Shown piece after piece: positions 46,140 through 55,773 of a DNA stretch of 64,000 bases. Position numbers and translations under genes: made by a program. The notes under the pieces are model-generated. The model did not search any database. It saw nothing but the letters and a program-made list of their open reading frames with translations, and was not told where the DNA came from. Source of the stretch: Brevinematales bacterium. GTDB taxonomy: Bacteria > Spirochaetota > Brevinematia > Brevinematales > GWF1-51-8. Every line of letters starts with the position of its first letter. Position 1 is the stretch's first letter. The stretch spans positions 1 through 64,000 of the forward strand of contig JAGVBZ010000037.1 in the NCBI GenBank assembly GCA_020059465.1. The letters are read 5' to 3'.

Positions 46140-47414
46140 ATGCGAAAAACACAGATTATCGCGGTTTTTATAACGGCATTGATGGGGATATACGTATCAT
46201 GTGCGCCTGTTCCGGGCGAGCCTGCCCCCGCAGCCTCGATAAATCCCTTCCAGCTTTACATTCTTTCGTGCAGTTCGAATATGATCGGGTTCTCATGGAC
46301 TTCCACAAACGGCGCTACAGGATATATTCTATCCTATTCGACCAGTTCCAACGGGACTTTCAGCGAATTATACTCCGGAAGCGGTCTCTCCTACAGCCAG
46401 TATGGGCTTTCCCCGGACACCACCTATTATTATAAACTTTCCGCCTCCTTCGGGGGTACGGAATATTCTCTGCCGATGTATGCAATGCGGACTATGCCGG
46501 TTCAAATGACCTTCGGCGGTGTGACCGTCAACGGGTTTATCAGTAATCTTACGGCAGGGCAGATGAAGACATATTCGATCTATGCGAAAAATGTGAAAAT
46601 TACAAGCGGCACGGTCAGCAATTTCGTCGCCGATTCATATTTTACTATCACAGGTACGAATTATTCGGTGGACTATCCGCGTCTCGCGATCAGCATCCAG
46701 TCCCCGGACTTATCAAACACGATGTGGTATTATATCGATAGTAAGGGCTATTTCGAGCAGAAGATATTTATGCGTTACGGCGCGGGCACATACACAGTAA
46801 AAGTCCTGAACGGGCCTCATCCCGACGGGTACTGGTATGTTGCGGCGGTGATGTGGGCGGTCAATTCCCGTACAAACGATTTCCGCTACCTGATGCCGTC
46901 GGGGATGGTACAGTCGCTCGACCCGAGAATCCGCGCGCTTGCGTTCCAGCTCGCAGGAGCGGTGTCGGTGATCTCTAACAAAGCACGTATTATTCACGAT
47001 TATATCGTAAAAAGCATTTATTACGATCTCGAAGTCTTAAACGGGGTCGATAAACCGATGGACGCAGTATCGTGCTATCTCCGGGGTTCCGCGGTTTGCG
47101 CGGGATATTCGTTCTATTATGCCGCATTACTGAGAGCCCTCGATATTCCCGCTATGTACGTCCGCGGAATGGCAGGCGGTTCTACTACTATCAATCATGC
47201 ATGGAACGAGGTTTACTGGGGTGGGTCATGGCATATTGTCGATACGACATGGGACGACCCGTTAATAAACGGGCATAGCGATTATCCCGACGGGTATAAC
47301 CTGAGATGGAAGTATTTCGATATACCGGAAGTATTATTCCATGACGACCATACCAACGAGTCGCCTGTCGCGTATTATTCGTTGGATATTCCCGGAGAAG
47401 AAGGGGAGTATTAG
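46140..47414 (+). CDS. lipoprotein with Fn3-like and transglutaminase-like domains
   Basis: The 424-residue protein has the lipobox YVSC (Cys21). An Fn3-like module follows (about 38-125: FSWTSTNGATGYILSYST, LSPDTTYYYKLSA), then a beta-rich middle part. A transglutaminase-like domain covers about 255-410. Its triad is visible: Cys320 (GSAVCAGYSFYYAALL), His353 (NHAWNEVYW) and Asp368 (HIVDTTWDDP). Secreted members of this family usually cleave or cross-link proteins or act on peptidoglycan peptides. The ATG at 46140 is preferred over a TTG at 46122. It converges with folK. Confidence 0.88.
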   Translation: MRKTQIIAVFITALMGIYVSCAPVPGEPAPAASINPFQLYILSCSSNMIGFSWTSTNGATGYILSYSTSSNGTFSELYSGSGLSYSQYGLSPDTTYYYKLSASFGGTEYSLPMYAMRTMPVQMTFGGVTVNGFISNLTAGQMKTYSIYAKNVKITSGTVSNFVADSYFTITGTNYSVDYPRLAISIQSPDLSNTMWYYIDSKGYFEQKIFMRYGAGTYTVKVLNGPHPDGYWYVAAVMWAVNSRTNDFRYLMPSGMVQSLDPRIRALAFQLAGAVSVISNKARIIHDYIVKSIYYDLEVLNGVDKPMDAVSCYLRGSAVCAGYSFYYAALLRALDIPAMYVRGMAGGSTTINHAWNEVYWGGSWHIVDTTWDDPLINGHSDYPDGYNLRWKYFDIPEVLFHDDHTNESPVAYYSLDIPGEEGEY

Positions 47415-47450
47415 GGGCTTCAGACTGATTCAACAGAAAGCGCCGGAAAC

Positions 47451-47915
47451 TTATTTTCTGAGTGCGTCAAGTAACTCGCTGATAGTAACTTTCAATGCAG
47501 GATGGATAAAATCGGGCGCGATATCGGCGAGAGGCCTCAATACAAATTCCCGTTTATGCATATCGGGATGCGGGATAATGAGCGGATTGATGCCGTCGTT
47601 GTCGAACAAGGTGATGCCGCCGTAAAACAGTATATCCAGGTCGATGACGCGCGGACCCCAACGGGCGACCCGTTGTCTGCCGAGGTTTTGTTCGATATTT
47701 AGCAATTCCGATAATAGGTGCGCCGGCTCGAGTTCTGTCTCCCCCTCGATAACCATATTGATAAAATCGGGCTGATGCGTAAACCCGTACGGCGGAAAAT
47801 GATAGGGTTTCGAATAACGGGTAATGGTCATCAGTTCGCACATTTTTTCCAGCGCCTGGCGGATATACTTTTTACGGTTTCCCAGATTTGAGCCGATACC
47901 TATGTATACCTTCAT
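47451..47915 (-). CDS. folK: 6-hydroxymethyl-7,8-dihydropterin pyrophosphokinase
   Basis: FolK transfers pyrophosphate from ATP to the pterin in folate synthesis. The 154-residue protein shows YIGIGSNLGNR at the start, then LLNIEQNLGRQRVARWGPRV and the metal-binding segment IDLDILFYGG. LIIPHPDMHKREFVLRPLADIAP completes the family signature. The length is typical. No folB or folP gene is adjacent. It converges with the transglutaminase lipoprotein gene. Confidence 0.96.
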   Translation of the reverse strand: MKVYIGIGSNLGNRKKYIRQALEKMCELMTITRYSKPYHFPPYGFTHQPDFINMVIEGETELEPAHLLSELLNIEQNLGRQRVARWGPRVIDLDILFYGGITLFDNDGINPLIIPHPDMHKREFVLRPLADIAPDFIHPALKVTISELLDALRK

Positions 47916-48014
47916 TCGCCACCTCTCGGGATATTATAGTACGAATTACGGAAATTTTCAATATTGCCCTAGAGAAAGGATTAAATTCAGATTATATTGA
48001 GATCCGGAAAAAAC

Positions 48015-48638
48015 ATGATTGATATCGTTTCATTTATCATTATCTCTGCGGCTGCGCTGGTGCTTGTTTTCGGGTATATATTCGGCAGGAAGATCAACCT
48101 TCGCCTGTCCCGCGAGGTATCCAAGGAGTTGGAAAGAATTTTCGCCCCCAAGGATCAGACCTATGTCTGGATCGGCGGGTTGATCGGGTTCCGGGCCGCG
48201 TATGTAGTCGAAGGCCTTACCTACCTGAAAATAACCATGCTGATGCTGCCGCGCCACAGCATACTCTACTACCCGATCTCGAAGCTGACGTCGCGGAACG
48301 ACCGTCTATGGGTGGATTGGGGGCTAAAGCAGGATCCGGGGTTTGAATTTCATATAGCCGAATATAAATCGCGGAGACTGATATCGGAGATAGAGAAAAA
48401 CCCGCGTCTGACAAGGGGCGAGGGGATAGTCGGTAAGTCAAAAGTTGTCTTTCTCTACGATGAGAACGGGAAAAAAGCAATGGACGAATTCCTGAAGGGG
48501 ACGGATCAATTAGGGTTTATCTATTTCAAAATGGGAGGAGAAAAGAAATCGGCGGGGCTGTACTGCTATTTAAATATTGCTGAATGGAAGGACGCTATTG
48601 AAAAAGCGGCGTTATTTATCCGAAAGAAGGCGGGATGA
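48015..48638 (+). CDS. membrane-anchored protein of unknown function
   Basis: The 207-residue protein has one N-terminal membrane helix (about residues 2-25, VSFIIISAAALVLVFGYIFG). A soluble part of mixed secondary structure follows with no motif I recognise. The ATG at 48015 follows a weak ribosome site (CCGG); a TTG six codons earlier is possible. The gene stands alone, with 99 bases to the divergent folK and about 250 bases to mcsA. Confidence 0.7.
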   Translation: MIDIVSFIIISAAALVLVFGYIFGRKINLRLSREVSKELERIFAPKDQTYVWIGGLIGFRAAYVVEGLTYLKITMLMLPRHSILYYPISKLTSRNDRLWVDWGLKQDPGFEFHIAEYKSRRLISEIEKNPRLTRGEGIVGKSKVVFLYDENGKKAMDEFLKGTDQLGFIYFKMGGEKKSAGLYCYLNIAEWKDAIEKAALFIRKKAG

Positions 48639-48711
48639 TGCAATTCACATGAATCGGGCGGATGAATTGACGACATTTCGATATAAGTATCTCAGTAATA
48701 TGAATCTTCTA

Positions 48712-48740
48712 TTGACAAAACACCGAATCTTCATTATCTT
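48712..48740 (+). promoter_or_regulatory. promoter of the mcsA-mcsB-clpC operon
   Basis: TTGACA, a 17-base spacer and TATCTT lie about 150 bases upstream of mcsA, giving a leader of about 140 bases. I saw neither a CtsR heptad repeat nor a CIRCE element between here and the start codon. The 251-base gap (48639-48889) holds no gene. Confidence 0.65.
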
Positions 48741-48889
48741 ATAGTGATTGATTTAATTCTGTAAAATATTAGGGTATAATATATATAAGCAGTTTTAGAG
48801 TGTTTTCTATTTAGTTTTTTTCAAAGTGAAACGATAATTTTATGATAGACGCGTGAATGAGGAGGGTATCATCTTAACGGGAGGGAATT

Positions 48890-49507
48890 ATGCTTGATAG
48901 AGGTGATTCGTCAAAATGCAGTATATGCGGAAAAGAAGATTCTGTGATATTTGTAAAAATTGTTTCCGGTGATAAAATAGAGCAGAAGGGATTATGCGCC
49001 GGTTGCGCTATAAAGTACCTTCAGGATAAGGATAATATTAAGGAGTTGAATTTCGTAGACCAGAAACTCCTGCATGTTATCGAGGAGATGAAAGACCTTT
49101 TAACGGGAATAATTTCGAATATAAACCTGATTGGAATGAAAATGAAACCTGAAAACTCAGACCAGAAGCAAACCAGCGAAAATCACGGACAGGAATGTTC
49201 GTATTGCGGATTGAAATTCGAGCAGTTCAAGGAAACCGGCATGCTGGGCTGTCCCGAATGCTACAGCACGTTTAAAGAGTACATCGGGGAATTTGTATTC
49301 GAATTGGAACGCGGGACCAGCCATAAAGGAAAGATGCCGAAAAAGTTTGCCAAACTCTATCTTCTGAAACAGGAGATCCTTTTCCTGAATAATAAGCTTG
49401 AGAAGTTATTATTCAACGAGGAGTATGAGGAGGCTGAAAAGGTCAAGAGGAAACTGGAGAAACTGATCGGAAATTTCGATACAAGACGGCATGATGAGAT
49501 CCATTGA
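48890..49507 (+). CDS. mcsA: McsA-like zinc-finger/UVR protein, activator of the arginine kinase
   Basis: The 205-residue protein has four CxxC pairs: Cys10/13, Cys36/39, Cys103/106 and Cys121/124, set as two zinc fingers. A helical UVR motif follows at about 155-195 (NEEYEEAEKVKRKLEKL). This is the McsA layout. In Firmicutes McsA binds and activates McsB and helps ClpC. The gene has GGAGG before the ATG and overlaps mcsB by 17 bases, and clpC follows. The N-terminal finger here is spaced as in the known proteins, but homology was judged by eye. Confidence 0.88.
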   Translation: MLDRGDSSKCSICGKEDSVIFVKIVSGDKIEQKGLCAGCAIKYLQDKDNIKELNFVDQKLLHVIEEMKDLLTGIISNINLIGMKMKPENSDQKQTSENHGQECSYCGLKFEQFKETGMLGCPECYSTFKEYIGEFVFELERGTSHKGKMPKKFAKLYLLKQEILFLNNKLEKLLFNEEYEEAEKVKRKLEKLIGNFDTRRHDEIH

Positions 49508-50522
49508 ATTTCCGAAAAGCGTGAAACGGCGCAAGAACAGGCTCGATAATTTTACTTTTTCCTCCAGGGTTCGGATAGCCAGAAATCTCGAAGGTTTGAT
49601 GTTTCCTCATTTCCTGAAAGAAAAGGATAAAAACGAAATCGACGAGAAGTTGACGGATAAAATAAAGGAAATGCCGTACCGTTTGAATACGTTAAGCTTC
49701 GATGAGATTCCGCATGCGCAGGTCATGGTCTATGTGAGTACCAATGTGATTACGCAGGAGTTTATCCGGAACGGCAGAAAAATGATTTCGGATATGACCG
49801 GGGATTGGATCATACTGATTAACGAGGACGATCATCTCCGGATATTTGCTATAGAGAAAGGGTATAATATTAGTAAGATATATCAGCGTCTGGCCGACGT
49901 AATGGGTTCGGTAGAGGATAAAGTGGATTTTGCGTTCGATGAGAAATACGGGTATCTGACCTCCTCTATTTTGAATATCGGCACAGGGCTTCGTCTGTCC
50001 GTATTGGTGAATTTATACGGGATGATGGCCAGTAAGCAGATTCACGCGTTTACCGAAAGTGTGAATAGTATCGGTTACTCGGTAGCCAACGCCGGGGGAG
50101 ATAAGTCCGCGAGCGGGCTTTATTATATCTCGAATATCTATTCGATCGGCTTGTCCGAGGACGATATGGTAAACGAATTTGAGGAAATGATCAGCCGGTT
50201 ATATCATCTTGAGATGGAAATGCGGCGCGTTTACTTCGGCAAACGTCAGGAGCGCGAGATTGTTTTCGAGGAGATTTTCGAACTGAAGAACCGCGACAAG
50301 ATCGGATGGAGCGATATGCTCTACTATATCTCCCTGATTGATTCGCTGAACGGGAAATATCTCGCAATCAGCGATAGAGACGAGCTTAGAACGCTTGTTG
50401 TACAGGGTACTGACGATTATCTGATATACCGGAATAATATTCCGGCTGAAAATACAGCGTCTGAGAGAATGGAATTGTTTAAAAGAATTATCTCTCAGAT
50501 TAAGTACAAATCGGTCGCATAA
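49491..50522 (+). CDS. mcsB: McsB-like ATP:guanido phosphotransferase with changed active-site residues
   Basis: The 343-residue protein matches protein arginine kinase in order and length. FTFSSRVRIARNLEG lies near residue 21, the carboxylate motif region reads NEDDH (111-115, against NEEDH) and GYLTSSILNIGTGLRLS lies at about 154-170. The conserved Cys of TSCPTNVGTG is Ser159 here, the second Glu of NEED is Asp, and the later VRGIYGEGS region reads VANAGGDKS, losing an Arg. Comparison is from memory with Bacillus McsB. The known enzyme phosphorylates Arg on proteins and marks them for ClpCP. This version may be weak or inactive as a kinase and serve as an adaptor. It overlaps mcsA and precedes clpC by 24 bases. 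Confidence 0.85.
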   Translation: MMRSIEFPKSVKRRKNRLDNFTFSSRVRIARNLEGLMFPHFLKEKDKNEIDEKLTDKIKEMPYRLNTLSFDEIPHAQVMVYVSTNVITQEFIRNGRKMISDMTGDWIILINEDDHLRIFAIEKGYNISKIYQRLADVMGSVEDKVDFAFDEKYGYLTSSILNIGTGLRLSVLVNLYGMMASKQIHAFTESVNSIGYSVANAGGDKSASGLYYISNIYSIGLSEDDMVNEFEEMISRLYHLEMEMRRVYFGKRQEREIVFEEIFELKNRDKIGWSDMLYYISLIDSLNGKYLAISDRDELRTLVVQGTDDYLIYRNNIPAENTASERMELFKRIISQIKYKSVA

Positions 50523-50546
50523 AAAGGACCGGGGAGAAGGTTATAT

Positions 50547-53111
50547 ATGCATGATTATACCGGGTTTACACCGACCGCACAAAAAGTCATTTCTATACTG
50601 TCACAGCAGGAAGCAAGACGTTTATTCAGCGAAGAACTGCTGCCCGAGCATTTATTCCTGGGGCTTCTGAGAGAGCCGGAAGGGGCGGGGGTACGGACGC
50701 TGTTATCGATTGGAATAAATATTGACGATATCAAGCGCGAAGTGGAATTGACGCTCCGCAACCGCAGCGGAAATACCCTCACGTTGGGCGGAATCCCTAT
50801 ATCCAAACGGGTAAAACTTGTGCTCGATCTGTCCCGTCAGGAAGCAAAGACCATCGGGCATAACTATATCGGTACCGAGCATCTCCTGCTGGGCATACTT
50901 GCCGAAGACAACCCTGAAGCGATACTCCCGTTTCTGCTGGAAAACCGCAGTATCGACATCAATCAGGTAAGAAACACTGTTATAAAAACAGTCGGTTACG
51001 GTGAAATAAAGAACTGGAAGAAAAAAAGAAAGGAGATCAAGACCCCATTCCTCGATAAGTTTTCACGCAACATCACCCAGATGGCGCTGGAGGGGAAGCT
51101 TGATCCCGTTATCGGGCGGCAGAAGGAAATTCAGCGGGTCATTCAGGTACTCAGCCGCCGTCAGAAAAACAATCCCATCCTGATCGGCGAACCCGGTGTA
51201 GGAAAGACAGCGATAGTCGAGGGCATCGCCCAGATGATTATCACGAATTCGGTGCCGGAAAAACTGATTGATAAGCGTATTATGCTCCTCGATATGGGGC
51301 TTCTGGTCGCCGGTACGAAATACCGCGGCGAATTCGAGGAACGGCTGAAAAATGTCGTCAAGGAGACGGAAGATTCTAACGACGTCATTCTGTTCATAGA
51401 CGAAATCCATACGATTCTGGGCGCGGGAAACGCCGAGGGCGCGCTCGATGCGTCCAATATGCTGAAACCGGCGCTTGCGCGCGGTCTGATACGGTGTATC
51501 GGCGCGACAACGTTCGATGAGTATAAGAAACGGATCGAGAAGGACAAGGCGCTCGTGCGGAGATTCCAGCCGATTGTGGTGGATGAGCCGGATGTGGACG
51601 GGACGATTGAAATACTGTCCCGCATCAAATCGAAGTACGAGGCGCACCATAACGTCCGTTATACCGATAACGCGATACGCGCGGCCGTTCGCCTCTCGCA
51701 CCGTTATATCACCGACAGGCATCTGCCGGACAAGGCGATAGACGTGATAGACGAAGCCGGCGCGAATGCGTCCTCGCTGACAAGCAATAAACCTCAGGAA
51801 TTGATCGATCTAGAAATAGAATTATCCAACCTTGAGAACAAGAAATCGGAATTTGTCCGCGGGCAGATATACGAACAGGCCGCCGATGTACGCGACCGGA
51901 TACATTTGATCCGCGAGAAGTACGAGGAACTGAAGCAGGACTGGATTACCAATATTAAACGGGATACGGTGATTATCGACCAGAAAGAAATACAGAGGGT
52001 TCTATCGGTTATCACGAATATCCCTATGTCGAATCTCGATGATGAGACCAGTTTCGAACGGTACTCGAAGATCGAGATGCATCTGGAGGCTTCGGTAAAG
52101 GGACAGGGCGAGGCGGTCGGGGTTGTTTCGAACGCCATCCATAAAAGTGTGGTGGGTTTCCGGGATATCAAGAAACCGATTGCGAGCTTCATTTTCCTCG
52201 GCCCGACCGGGGTAGGGAAAACGGAACTGGCGAAGTCGCTTGCGAAATTCATGTTCGGTACCGAAGATTCTCTGATACGTGTGGATATGAGCGAGTATAT
52301 GGAACGTTTTAATGTATCGCGTATCCTTGGAGCGCCTCCCGGATATGTCGGGTACGAGTCGGGTGGAGAACTCACCGAAAAGATTCGCAGAAAACCGTAT
52401 TCGGTGGTGCTGTTCGACGAGATCGAAAAGGCCAACCCGGATATCTTCAATATTTTCCTCCAGATATTAGACGAAGGCAAGGTCACGGATAGTCTGGGGA
52501 ATAAAGTCAATTTCCGCAATACGATCATCATTTTTACCTCGAATATCGGGACAGAGCGTCTCTCACAGAAATCGATTATGGGGTTTGGGGATTCGGACGC
52601 GGATGAGACAAAAAAGAAGGAATATGTACTCGCTGAACTTAAGAAGAACCTTCGCCCGGAATTCCTGAACCGTATCGACGAGATCGTCGTCTTTAATACA
52701 TTGGACGGAGATATACTCGAACAGATATTCGATAAAATGATCTATGACCTGAATGAATCGGTGGCCGTGCAGGGTGTGGCGTTTAAGGTCAGCCATGCCG
52801 TACGTTCGCATGTAATCGAGACAGGTTTCGATATAAAATACGGCGCCCGGTCTCTGAGACGATCTATCAGCAGGTTGATCGAGATTCCAGCTTCCCAGAA
52901 GATGATCAACGAGAATATGCGGATTGATCCTGAAAAGGAAAACCTGGAGCTTTATGTCGGAATGCATGCCGGAATCATCGACTTTAAGTTTAAACGGAAT
53001 AAAATAAAAGACGATGAAAAATCGGATATCGCAGTAAGAGAAAAAATCGGCAAAACACGTCCTATGAAAAAACGGACGACCGAAATGGGTGAAGAGGAAT
53101 TGGTCAATTAG
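50547..53111 (+). CDS. clpC: ClpC-type AAA+ unfoldase
   Basis: The 854-residue protein has the double N-domain (residues 1-150), a first AAA+ module (Walker A GEPGVGKT, 214-221; Walker [10 protein letters not shown]) and a short middle domain with a UVR-like helix ([20 protein letters not shown]). The second AAA+ module follows (GPTGVGKTE, about 553; [15 protein letters not shown]). The loop SIMGFGD near 676 is of the kind that docks to ClpP. It unfolds substrates for ClpP, whose gene is not in the window. It ends the mcsA-mcsB-clpC operon; ctsR is missing. A charged tail after about 815 is longer than in many ClpC proteins. Confidence 0.97.
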   Translation: MHDYTGFTPTAQKVISILSQQEARRLFSEELLPEHLFLGLLREPEGAGVRTLLSIGINIDDIKREVELTLRNRSGNTLTLGGIPISKRVKLVLDLSRQEAKTIGHNYIGTEHLLLGILAEDNPEAILPFLLENRSIDINQVRNTVIKTVGYGEIKNWKKKRKEIKTPFLDKFSRNITQMALEGKLDPVIGRQKEIQRVIQVLSRRQKNNPILIGEPGVGKTAIVEGIAQMIITNSVPEKLIDKRIMLLDMGLLVAGTKYRGEFEERLKNVVKETEDSNDVILFIDEIHTILGAGNAEGALDASNMLKPALARGLIRCIGATTFDEYKKRIEKDKALVRRFQPIVVDEPDVDGTIEILSRIKSKYEAHHNVRYTDNAIRAAVRLSHRYITDRHLPDKAIDVIDEAGANASSLTSNKPQELIDLEIELSNLENKKSEFVRGQIYEQAADVRDRIHLIREKYEELKQDWITNIKRDTVIIDQKEIQRVLSVITNIPMSNLDDETSFERYSKIEMHLEASVKGQGEAVGVVSNAIHKSVVGFRDIKKPIASFIFLGPTGVGKTELAKSLAKFMFGTEDSLIRVDMSEYMERFNVSRILGAPPGYVGYESGGELTEKIRRKPYSVVLFDEIEKANPDIFNIFLQILDEGKVTDSLGNKVNFRNTIIIFTSNIGTERLSQKSIMGFGDSDADETKKKEYVLAELKKNLRPEFLNRIDEIVVFNTLDGDILEQIFDKMIYDLNESVAVQGVAFKVSHAVRSHVIETGFDIKYGARSLRRSISRLIEIPASQKMINENMRIDPEKENLELYVGMHAGIIDFKFKRNKIKDDEKSDIAVREKIGKTRPMKKRTTEMGEEELVN

Positions 53112-53169
53112 TGATTTAGATTTTCTATAGTTAGGGATTAAATTAAACTGAAGGTAAGAGGAGGATCAG

Positions 53170-53742
53170 ATGTCATCTCTTTTAATGGCTTTAATTTTTT
53201 TAGCAGTAGCAGCAGGTTTGTTTTTTCTTGCGAGAATAGCTGTAAAGCGTCCGCGCGGCGATAATTGGGGCGGGATTGTAATGGCGTTTGCGATTATGAG
53301 CGGCGTCACGGCTCTGATACTTTTAATCGTTTCGATCGGATCTTTAGTCGGCGCGAAGAATTATGTAGTGGAGATTCGTTCTTCTGTGAGCCGTTTCACT
53401 GTCCTGTTGAAAGATGGGAACGAAAAAGTGAAGAACGCGGCCAACCCGAATGAAGCAATAAATACCATCAACAGTACGATTGAGAAATATAAGGATGAAA
53501 TGTCGGTATACAATAGTCTTGTCAATAAAGCGGTAGGGCCCGGTAAGGAACTTTCGGTCGAAAAGTTCCAGAAGATGATACAGCCCGGTTCCGATTCATC
53601 TATTCCTATCGACGGTAAGATAAAAGCTGTCATCGATTTTACCAATTCGATTAATGAAGCCATCGTCAAGTTTGCTAAAGACGCGACAGGCTCCGCAGAG
53701 ATGAAGGATTCTTACTCAAAGTTTAAAGCTTTATTAAAATAG
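53170..53742 (+). CDS. two-helix membrane protein with helical soluble domain
   Basis: The 190-residue protein has two N-terminal membrane helices (about 4-22 and 34-60), then a soluble alpha-helical part of 125 residues. That part contains LLKDGNEKVKNAANPNEAIN, similar in form to IIKDGTVKVKSVKGSSEIAG in the lipoprotein encoded next, which suggests the two are diverged relatives. GAGGAGG precedes the ATG. It sits 58 bases after clpC and may be partly read from that operon. I recognise no family. Confidence 0.75.
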   Translation: MSSLLMALIFLAVAAGLFFLARIAVKRPRGDNWGGIVMAFAIMSGVTALILLIVSIGSLVGAKNYVVEIRSSVSRFTVLLKDGNEKVKNAANPNEAINTINSTIEKYKDEMSVYNSLVNKAVGPGKELSVEKFQKMIQPGSDSSIPIDGKIKAVIDFTNSINEAIVKFAKDATGSAEMKDSYSKFKALLK

Positions 53743-53808
53743 TATTTTTCGTGTCACTGGTGTATTGCGGACATTAAATCTACATAACGATAGGGTTGGA
53801 GGAAATTT

Positions 53809-54246
53809 ATGAAAAGAGTTTTCGGATTAGGAGTAATATTTGCCTCGATGATCATGCTATTTTCATGCGGCAGTGCTGTCGATAGCGCTCAGAAGGATAT
53901 GAAAGCCGCTGTTGATAAAATGACGGGGATTATCAAGGACGGGACTGTAAAGGTGAAATCGGTCAAAGGGTCATCGGAGATTGCCGGTTTTATCAACGCG
54001 ACTACCGATGAAGCGAAAAAATGTATCGGCGATTATAATACTGTCGTCGAAAAGAACCAGTTAACCCCTGAGCAGAAGGTTAAAATTGAAGAAAGTCTTA
54101 AGGATTCTATGGCTGAAAAAATCAACGCTATGAACGATTTCCACAAAGCGATAGGCGATGCCATTATGATGCTATCGACCAATCAGATTGGAATTGCAGA
54201 AGTTCAGAGCGCTTTGGAAAACTCAAAGGCTGTGCTGAATTTCTAA
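53809..54246 (+). CDS. small helical lipoprotein
   Basis: The 145-residue protein has the lipobox LFSC (Cys20). The mature part is almost entirely alpha-helical and charged, and its first half resembles the soluble domain of the membrane protein encoded 66 bases upstream. GGAGG precedes the ATG. It may form a pair with that protein, one anchored in the inner membrane and one in a lipid leaflet. Function unknown. Confidence 0.78.
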   Translation: MKRVFGLGVIFASMIMLFSCGSAVDSAQKDMKAAVDKMTGIIKDGTVKVKSVKGSSEIAGFINATTDEAKKCIGDYNTVVEKNQLTPEQKVKIEESLKDSMAEKINAMNDFHKAIGDAIMMLSTNQIGIAEVQSALENSKAVLNF

Positions 54247-54283
54247 AAGCCACCGCTTATTTTGATAATAATCGGAATTCAAC

Positions 54284-54312
54284 TTGACAATTGCTTACCG
54301 GGGGATTAAGAT
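54284..54312 (+). promoter_or_regulatory. candidate promoter of the secretin gene
   Basis: TTGACA, a 17-base spacer and TAAGAT lie 28 bases before the ATG. Confidence 0.55.
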
Positions 54313-54340
54313 ATTATAATTCGATTAGGGCGGTATATCA

Positions 54341-55771
54341 ATGAAAGTTATAATAAAATCGATATGCGCGGTTTTTATTCTGATTGTGCTATCGGTTCTC
54401 AGTTATTCCCAACAACCCGGCAGTTCAATTCCCGGAGGCCCTCCCGGAATTGAACCGATTGATTCCTCCGGCGGGGGGGCGGGAACGAGTATTATTCAGA
54501 TCAAGGGTAAGCTAATCGAGCAGCTAAAGGGTGAATTTTCCGGGACGTTTCAGGGAATGCCGCTGAAGGATGTGGTTGCTAATTTTTCCATGCAGTCCGG
54601 CCTGAATTTTATTGTCAGCCCGAATGTGAACGCTCAGGTGACTGCATCGTTTAAGAACGCTTCGTTGAAAGATGCGTTTTTATCGGTACTATCTACCCAC
54701 GGGATATACTATCTCGAACAGGGAAATATTGTAAAAATATTATCGCTCGCTGAGTATAAGAGTGAACTGCAGAAATCCTTCCTGATTACTAAAACTTATG
54801 ACGCCTCTATTATCGATCTAAAAAACTTTGTGTCGGTAATCAAACCGCTTCTTACTCCCGGTGTAGGGAGTGTCACCATAGACGCTCAGTCCTCGAAAAT
54901 TATTATTGTGGATGTTCCGGATAATTTCGGACGTATCGACCAATTATTTACCGTTGTCTCATCGCTTCCCAAGATGGTGATTATTGAAACTAAAATGGTA
55001 CAGGTCGATCTTGAGGATAAGGATGAAGTCGGAATTCGATGGGAGGCATTGAACCTCGGCGATGCGGTAAACCTGAGTTTTCTCTTCGCGCCTCAAACCG
55101 GGGTCGGACAGAGCGGAGAGAAGTTCAATGCATCCGCCAGTAAGACCTTCTCTGATTCTCATATCGGTGTGGATGCGCTTATTTCCGCCTTAGCGCATAA
55201 TTATCACTTAAAGCTAATTTCACAACCGCAGGTATTAGCGATCAATCGCGGCAGCGCGATGATACATATCGGTAGTAAAGTCCCATATATAAAAAGCATT
55301 GTTAAGAATCAGACATCCCTCGATTTGACCTCGCAGGTTGAGTTTCTTGATGTGGGTATTATGCTTAAGGTTGAGCCGACAATTACTCCCGCGGGGGAGG
55401 TGAAACTAACGTTGGTCGGTGAAATGAGCTCCTATCAAACAATTGCCATTACCGCGACGGAAAACGCCCCGAAGAAAATCACTACCGAGTTTTCATGCGA
55501 TGCCATCGCGAAGGACGGGCAGACGATTATTATCGGCGGGCTGATACGCACCGAGGTAACAAGCGATGTAAACGCAGTACCGATACTCGGCGAAATTCCC
55601 ATTCTCCGGTACCTTTTTTCTCATTCCGTGGAAACAGTCACCCGTTCGGAGCTGGTTATTTTTCTGACACCCCATATTGTGGATATCAACATGAATAAAA
55701 CCGGCTTGAACAAAGTTTCACCTGACGTATTGAAAGAAGCGGGGTTGACCAATATCACGGAAATGAAGTGA
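54341..55771 (+). CDS. secretin-family outer-membrane protein (GspD/PilQ type)
   Basis: The 476-residue protein has a signal peptide (residues 1-24, ending SYSQQ), then a Gly/Pro-rich stretch. STN/N-domain segments follow (GMPLKDVVANFSMQSGLNFI, ASLKDAFLSVLSTHGIYYLE). The C-terminal secretin domain covers about 205-455, with SQPQVLAINRGSAMIHIG and the membrane-gate signature VPILGEIPILRYLFS. It should form the outer-membrane ring of a type IV pilus or type II secretion machine. The short N-region points to a reduced secretin. No ATPase, platform protein or pilotin is in the window; the next gene overlaps the stop. Confidence 0.92.
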   Translation: MKVIIKSICAVFILIVLSVLSYSQQPGSSIPGGPPGIEPIDSSGGGAGTSIIQIKGKLIEQLKGEFSGTFQGMPLKDVVANFSMQSGLNFIVSPNVNAQVTASFKNASLKDAFLSVLSTHGIYYLEQGNIVKILSLAEYKSELQKSFLITKTYDASIIDLKNFVSVIKPLLTPGVGSVTIDAQSSKIIIVDVPDNFGRIDQLFTVVSSLPKMVIIETKMVQVDLEDKDEVGIRWEALNLGDAVNLSFLFAPQTGVGQSGEKFNASASKTFSDSHIGVDALISALAHNYHLKLISQPQVLAINRGSAMIHIGSKVPYIKSIVKNQTSLDLTSQVEFLDVGIMLKVEPTITPAGEVKLTLVGEMSSYQTIAITATENAPKKITTEFSCDAIAKDGQTIIIGGLIRTEVTSDVNAVPILGEIPILRYLFSHSVETVTRSELVIFLTPHIVDINMNKTGLNKVSPDVLKEAGLTNITEMK

Positions 55772-55773
55772 TC

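Noticed and set aside
48639..48889. CtsR or CIRCE operator before mcsA
   Set aside because: No GGTCAAA-type tandem heptads and no TTAGCACTC / GAGTGCTAA repeat could be found.
51063..52531. Long minus-strand frames of 219 and 245 codons
   Set aside because: Antisense to the AAA+ modules of clpC; sequence is explained by the coding strand.
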